Source: Thermodesulfobacteriota bacterium (lineage in GTDB: Bacteria; Desulfobacterota; DSM-4660; Desulfatiglandales; Desulfatiglandaceae). From it: 28,096 bases of DNA. The first letter of the stretch is position 1. The number at the start of each line of letters is the position of its first letter. This document shows positions 24,232 to 28,096 of the stretch, piece after piece. The notes under the pieces are model-generated. The model was not told where the DNA came from. It made no database searches and saw nothing but the letters and a program-made list of their open reading frames with translations. The position numbers and the translations under genes were made by a program. The stretch covers positions 1 through 28,096 of the forward strand of contig JANQDY010000203.1 in NCBI GenBank assembly GCA_028278625.1, in the 5' to 3' direction.

Positions 24232-24254
24232 TTCCCAATTTATGAGCGACAACA

Positions 24255-25778
24255 ATGGAAGAACTCCTTTTAAAAGCGGAAAACTTTACCAAGCGGTTCC
24301 CGGGTGTTCTGGCTTTGGACAATGTTTCCTTTGATCTTAGGCCGGGTGAAGTCCACGTCCTCTTTGGTGAGAACGGTGCCGGAAAATCAACGCTCAACAA
24401 AATACTTGCGGGATCGTATCTGCCTGATGAAGGCACCCTGTATCTGGACGGGAAAAGGATGGAATTTCGAAATCCCTATGATGCGAGGATCGCCGGAATC
24501 TCCGCTGTATATCAGGAGTTCAGTCTTGTTCCCCAGCTGTCGGTGGTTGAAAACCTCTTTCTCGGCAGTGAAATCGGTAAAGGTGGATTTCTGGACCGAA
24601 AACGGATGCGACAAAAAGCCGAAGAATCTCTGAAGGACCTCGGTTTCGACCTGGATCCCATGGCAAAGGTCGGGGAAATGCCCCGGGCCGAGCGGCAGAT
24701 GGTGGAAATCGCCAAAGCATTCAGGCATCGCATGCGCGTCCTTATTTTGGACGAACCCACGGCTTCACTTACCGACAAGGAAGTCCAACGGCTTTTTGAG
24801 ATCATCAGAAAATTCATCAAGGATGGCGTCGGCGTCATCTACATTTCCCATAGAATGGACGAACTCAAACAGATCGGTGATCGAATCACCATTCTGAGGG
24901 ACGGCAAAAAGGTCAGCACACTGGATATGGCAGATGCCGATGAGGAAACCCTCATCTCTCTCATGACCGGCCGGGAAGTGGAGGACATCTTTCCCAGGAT
25001 TTCCCACGTCCCGGGCCAGACGGTCCTGTCGGTGGACCGTCTTTCCACTGCCGGCGGCCTTAGGGATATCACCTTCCAGGTGCGCTCAGGTGAGATTCTG
25101 GGGATCGCCGGATTGGTGGGAGCAGGCAAATCAAAGGTGGGCAGGGCCCTTTTCGGTTTGGATGAGATTACCGAGGGTCGTGTTGAATTAAATGGCCGGC
25201 CCTTTGAACATCCCTCGCCAAGCCGGTGCATCCAAAAGGGAATCCTCTATTTCCCCCCTGACCGCCACAAGGAAGGGTTGGTCCTTTGCCGGTCGGTCAA
25301 AGAGAATCAGACCCTTGTGTCGGTACCCCTTTTTGAACGAAAGGGATTTATCGATGTGCGAAAGGAAGAGCACAAGGTAAAACAGATTGTTGACAAGATG
25401 AACATCCGGCCCCGCGGAATCGATAAGGCCATCAATAACCTAAGCGGCGGAAACCAGCAGAAGGTCATGCTGTCCAGGGGCATCACACGGGACATCGACC
25501 TCTTTATTTTTGATGAAGCCAGTTGCGGCATTGACGTGGGGGCCAAACACGACGTCTATCTCTTTCTGAAAGAACAGGCAGAGGCGGGTGCGGCGGTCGT
25601 TTTCATTTCATCGGAGCTGCCCGAAATTCTGAATCTCTGTCATACGGTCATGGTGATGCACGCGGGCACCAATGTCCTGACCATTGCAGGCAAGGAGGCA
25701 ACGGAGGAAATGGTCTTGAGCAGTTGCTTTGGGTACGGGCAAAACGGTTCGGCGGCGGAATGCGTCGAAAAACATTGA
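24255..25778 (+). CDS. RbsA-like sugar-type ABC transporter ATPase (two nucleotide-binding domains)
   Basis: An ABC ATPase of 507 residues with two tandem domains, as in RbsA/MglA. Domain 1: Walker A GENGAGKS (38-45), signature degenerate (PRAERQMVEIA, ~143-153), Walker B LILDEP (163-168), switch H199 in YISHR. Domain 2: Walker A GLVGAGKS (286-293), signature LSGGN (396-400), Walker B LFIFDEASCGID (416-427), where the usual DEPTRGID is DEASCGID. The degenerate first signature and the more standard second one are normal in this family. It energises uptake through the RbsC-like permease. The SD is poor, so translation may depend on the hairpin region upstream. The substrate is probably not a sugar, given the neighbours. 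Confidence 0.92.
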   Translation: MEELLLKAENFTKRFPGVLALDNVSFDLRPGEVHVLFGENGAGKSTLNKILAGSYLPDEGTLYLDGKRMEFRNPYDARIAGISAVYQEFSLVPQLSVVENLFLGSEIGKGGFLDRKRMRQKAEESLKDLGFDLDPMAKVGEMPRAERQMVEIAKAFRHRMRVLILDEPTASLTDKEVQRLFEIIRKFIKDGVGVIYISHRMDELKQIGDRITILRDGKKVSTLDMADADEETLISLMTGREVEDIFPRISHVPGQTVLSVDRLSTAGGLRDITFQVRSGEILGIAGLVGAGKSKVGRALFGLDEITEGRVELNGRPFEHPSPSRCIQKGILYFPPDRHKEGLVLCRSVKENQTLVSVPLFERKGFIDVRKEEHKVKQIVDKMNIRPRGIDKAINNLSGGNQQKVMLSRGITRDIDLFIFDEASCGIDVGAKHDVYLFLKEQAEAGAAVVFISSELPEILNLCHTVMVMHAGTNVLTIAGKEATEEMVLSSCFGYGQNGSAAECVEKH

Positions 25779-25805
25779 TCAATCAATAGGGGGCGATAGC
25801 GACAA

Positions 25806-26765
25806 TTGGAATGGTTAAAGAAAACGTTTGTGAAGGTGGGTGTGCTCCCGTTTATGCTGGTGGCCCTGCTCATTCTGTTCAGTGTGGCAGAGAGTCGTTT
25901 CATGACCGCCTCCAATATGATGATCGTGGGACGTCAGGCAACCTATCTGGCCATCGTCACCGCGGGTCAGATGATGACGATTCTCTGTGCCGGATTTGAT
26001 CTGTCGGTGGGTTCATCGGTGGCCTTGACCAGTATTGTCACGTCCATGGTTATGGTTTCCATAAACTCGCCGCTTTTGGGAATGGTCATCGGTATTGCAG
26101 CAGGAATCCTTACGGCCGCTCTGGTGGGGCTTGCCAATGGCATTACCATCGCCGTGTTCCGGGTCTCCCCCTTCGTGGTAACTCTGGGGATGATGTCCGT
26201 CATTCACGGTCTGGCGCTTCTGCTTTCGGGGGGAGTGCCTATCTTTAACCTCCCCGAACAACTGAACCAGCTACTGGGCGTGGGAAAAGTCCTGGGCGTG
26301 CCGGTGCCGGTTTTGGTGGCCATTGTGATCGCCATACTGGTGTTCATTCTGTTGAACAGGACCCGGGTGGGACGTTATTTCTACGCTTTGGGGGGAAACC
26401 TTGAAGCCGCCAGGTTATCGGGGATCGCCATCAAAAAATATACGTGCCTGGCTTACGTTCTGTGCGGCATCCTGACGGGCATTGCGGGGGTCATGCTGAC
26501 CGCCAGGGTTGCGTCAGGGGAACCGAATCTGGGGGCGGCGCTGCCTCTCGAATCCATCGCGGCGGCGGTCATCGGGGGCGTTTCGCTTCGCGGAGGTGAG
26601 GGGGGTGTCATTCGGGCCATTTTCGGTGCCATTCTGATCGTTCTCATTCGAAACGGCATGAATCTCATGAATATCAGTTCCTATCTCCAGATGGTGGTCA
26701 TGGGGTGTTTGCTGATTTTCGCGGTAGTGATGGATCAATTCAGGCTCTCCATTAAGGGCCGCTGA
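25806..26765 (+). CDS. RbsC-like ABC transporter permease
   Basis: A membrane protein of 319 residues with about eight to ten helices, BPD_transp_2 type. The ribose-permease motif is present: AGFDLSVGSSVALTSIV after helix 2. ALGGNLEAARLSGIAIKKY (EAA-like loop contacting the ATPase) and AAVIGGVSLRGGEGGV also match. The start is TTG with AGGGGG about 13 bases upstream, a long spacing; a GTG nine codons on is an alternative. The stop TGA overlaps an ATG of the next gene (TGATG). It forms one uptake system with the two genes before it. Only one permease gene is seen, consistent with a homodimer. Confidence 0.9.
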   Translation: MEWLKKTFVKVGVLPFMLVALLILFSVAESRFMTASNMMIVGRQATYLAIVTAGQMMTILCAGFDLSVGSSVALTSIVTSMVMVSINSPLLGMVIGIAAGILTAALVGLANGITIAVFRVSPFVVTLGMMSVIHGLALLLSGGVPIFNLPEQLNQLLGVGKVLGVPVPVLVAIVIAILVFILLNRTRVGRYFYALGGNLEAARLSGIAIKKYTCLAYVLCGILTGIAGVMLTARVASGEPNLGAALPLESIAAAVIGGVSLRGGEGGVIRAIFGAILIVLIRNGMNLMNISSYLQMVVMGCLLIFAVVMDQFRLSIKGR

Positions 26766-26785
26766 TGGAACATAAGGAGAAACAT

Positions 26786-27538
26786 ATGGATATTGATTTC
26801 AATGCGGATATGGGCGAAAGCTTCGGTATGTACAGCATGGGCGATGATGCAGGTTTCATGAAATTCATTACCAGTGCCAATGTGGCCTGCGCCTTTCATG
26901 CGGGAGATCCCACGGTGATGAAGAAAACCGTGGCCCTGGCCAAAGCGCACGGAGTGCAGGTGGGGGCCCATCCGGGCCTCCCGGATCTGCAGGGATTCGG
27001 CCGTCGGGAAATGAACCTGAGTCTGGAAGAGATTCACGACGATATGGTATATCAGGTGGGAGCGCTCAAAGCCTTTACGGAAGCGGCGGGGCTAAAGCTT
27101 CATCATGTGAAGCCCCACGGCTCACTCTATGGCATGGCCATGAGACGGGAAGAGGTGGCGGAAGCCATATGCCAGGCCCTTCTGGATGTGGACCCTAACC
27201 TTTATCTGTATATTATGAAAAAGGGCGTGGCAGGCCAGGTGGCTGAACGCATGGGAATCAGGGTGGTTTACGAACTCTACGCTGATTTGGACTATGACGG
27301 TGAAGGAAATCTCGTCATAACACGGCATCACGATGTTCGGGATCCCACAGCAGTTGCGGCCAGGGTCATTCGAATGGTGAAAGAGGGGAAGGTGACGACC
27401 ACTGCTGGCACCGATATTCCCATTAACGGGACGTCGGTCTGTCTCCATTCGGACACGGCCAATGCATCGGATATCGTGGTGGCGGTCCACAAGGAACTGG
27501 AAAAGGCCGGATACAATATTGCCGCCCCGGCACTCTGA
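26786..27538 (+). CDS. pxpA: LamB/YcsF family protein (5-oxoprolinase subunit A-like)
   Basis: A LamB/YcsF protein of 250 residues. The N-terminus MDIDFNADMGESFGMYSMGD is the family hallmark. ITSANVACAFHAGDP, VGAHPGLPDLQGFGRREM, VKPHGSLYGMAM and TAGTDIPINGTSVCLHSDTA follow, with the conserved acidic and histidine residues. PxpA works with PxpB and PxpC to hydrolyse 5-oxoproline with ATP, and the family was named after the Aspergillus lactam-use gene. The ATG at 26786 is chosen for AAGGAG six bases upstream and the family N-terminus; an ATG at 26765 that overlaps the permease stop is the other option. The next gene is a carboxyltransferase-type partner. Substrate inferred to be a lactam or oxoproline-like compound. 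Confidence 0.9.
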   Translation: MDIDFNADMGESFGMYSMGDDAGFMKFITSANVACAFHAGDPTVMKKTVALAKAHGVQVGAHPGLPDLQGFGRREMNLSLEEIHDDMVYQVGALKAFTEAAGLKLHHVKPHGSLYGMAMRREEVAEAICQALLDVDPNLYLYIMKKGVAGQVAERMGIRVVYELYADLDYDGEGNLVITRHHDVRDPTAVAARVIRMVKEGKVTTTAGTDIPINGTSVCLHSDTANASDIVVAVHKELEKAGYNIAAPAL

Positions 27539-27572
27539 TATTTTTAGAACCGTTTATCCAAAAGCTGACAGC

Positions 27573-27600
27573 TAATGGCTAACAGGTAATAGCTAACAGG
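27573..27600. repeat. Two tandem 14-base repeats before the carboxyltransferase gene
   Basis: TAATGGCTAACAGG and TAATAGCTAACAGG, 13 of 14 identical, lie head to tail. The AGG at the end of the second copy forms part of the AGGAGG SD of the next gene. A shorter related stretch (AGCTGACAGC) lies before them. A slippage-prone spacer is possible. Confidence 0.6.
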
Positions 27601-27614
27601 AGGAATGACAGAAG

Positions 27615-28096
27615 ATGGATCTAGACGCTTATGACGTTATTCTGGATACGCTTCCGGAAACGCAAACACGGCTGGAAGTCCTTTTCAGACAAGCGGGCGA
27701 TGGTTTTCTGCAAGTGGAATACGGAAGGGAGCAACGGGCAAACCTGCTCGACTCGTTCAGGATCGGGACCATCAATGATGTGATCATCAAAAAGAACCTT
27801 GAGGGACTCATTGAGACGGTACCGGGCATTCGGACAAATCTCTTTCATTATGATCCCCTGGTCTTGAATGTAAAAGCCTTGATAGATGAGATCCAGGGGT
27901 CAGAAGATGCCCTCACGGACGTGGAACATATCCGACTGGAGTCCCGGATTATTCACCTGCCCATCGCTTTTGAGGACAGCGAAACCAAAAAAGCCGTGGC
28001 AAAATACGTCAAGGAAGTGAGGCCTGATGCGCCCAATGTGATCAATGGGTATAATCTGGAATACATGGCCATGTGCAACGGCATCACGGTGGACGA
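27615..28096 (+). CDS. PxpB/urea-carboxylase-type carboxyltransferase (AHS1 domain), partial
   Basis: The first 160 codons of a gene cut by the window end. The frame stays open to 28096. The segments VEHIRLESRIIHLPIAFED and YVKEVRPDAPNVINGYNLEY followed by an NGI motif closely follow the AHS1 (KipI-like) domain as it appears in urea carboxylase and the 5-oxoprolinase B subunit. The N-terminal ~90 residues contain the FRQAGDGFLQVEYG opening typical of the domain. It may continue into an AHS2 (PxpC) domain. It pairs with the LamB/YcsF protein upstream. Biotin carboxylase and carrier genes, if any, would lie beyond the window. The SD is AGGAGG about 11 bases before the ATG. Confidence 0.85.
   Translation, partial: MDLDAYDVILDTLPETQTRLEVLFRQAGDGFLQVEYGREQRANLLDSFRIGTINDVIIKKNLEGLIETVPGIRTNLFHYDPLVLNVKALIDEIQGSEDALTDVEHIRLESRIIHLPIAFEDSETKKAVAKYVKEVRPDAPNVINGYNLEYMAMCNGITVD

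Noticed and set aside
27601..27634. ATG at 27605 right after AGGAGG as the start of the last gene
   Set aside because: It opens a different frame that stops after nine codons; the ATG at 27615 opens the long conserved frame.

Overview
The window reads as a dense bacterial chromosome segment, most likely from an anaerobic Desulfobacterota (former deltaproteobacterial) organism. This rests on gene content and on the style of the proteins: a PAS-type sigma-54 activator, a TorT-like binding protein, an iron-sulfur-flavoprotein-like reductase, a B12-binding radical SAM protein and a truncated sensor module of a kind I associate with that group. No rRNA, tRNA, CRISPR array or insertion sequence was recognised. 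The taxonomic statement is inference.

Left part (1-7022, all minus strand). A short, probably truncated sensory protein (94-438) lies beyond the end of an operon made of a YhaO-like nuclease, a large YhaN/SbcC-like ATPase and a CobO-type corrinoid adenosyltransferase. The two nuclease genes overlap by 4 bases (GTGA), and the SD sequence of cobO overlaps the ATPase stop codon. Just upstream is an amidohydrolase, divergent from a BASS-type transporter (7169-8110). The next 565 bases hold no convincing gene, but contain three perfect inverted repeats and one short ORF with a strong ribosome-binding site.

Middle part (8676-17653, minus strand). An FMN/Fe-S reductase, a nitronate-monooxygenase-like protein, a GNAT acetyltransferase, a B12-binding radical SAM protein and a TetR regulator run in series and may form one regulon. 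Next comes a decayed C-terminal piece of alkaline phosphatase on the plus strand (about 13923-14168). Two nucleotide second-messenger enzymes follow: a membrane class III adenylate cyclase ending in a PilZ-like domain, and a periplasmic-sensor diguanylate cyclase with an intact GGDEF motif and I-site.

Right part (17882-28096, plus strand). An MFS transporter is followed by a PAS-PAS-AAA+-HTH sigma-54 activator that ends in an intrinsic terminator. A good sigma-54 promoter (21165-21180) then heads an operon: a small protein of unknown function, a class III (GABA-type) aminotransferase, a TorT-like binding protein, an RbsA-like double ATPase, an RbsC-like permease, a LamB/YcsF (PxpA) protein and the start of a PxpB/urea-carboxylase-type carboxyltransferase cut by the window end. 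The gene set suggests import of a small nitrogen compound, ATP-dependent opening of a lactam or related ring, and transamination of the resulting omega-amino acid, switched on by the adjacent activator. This is the best candidate for an undescribed system here. Each protein family is known; the combination and its substrate are inferred.
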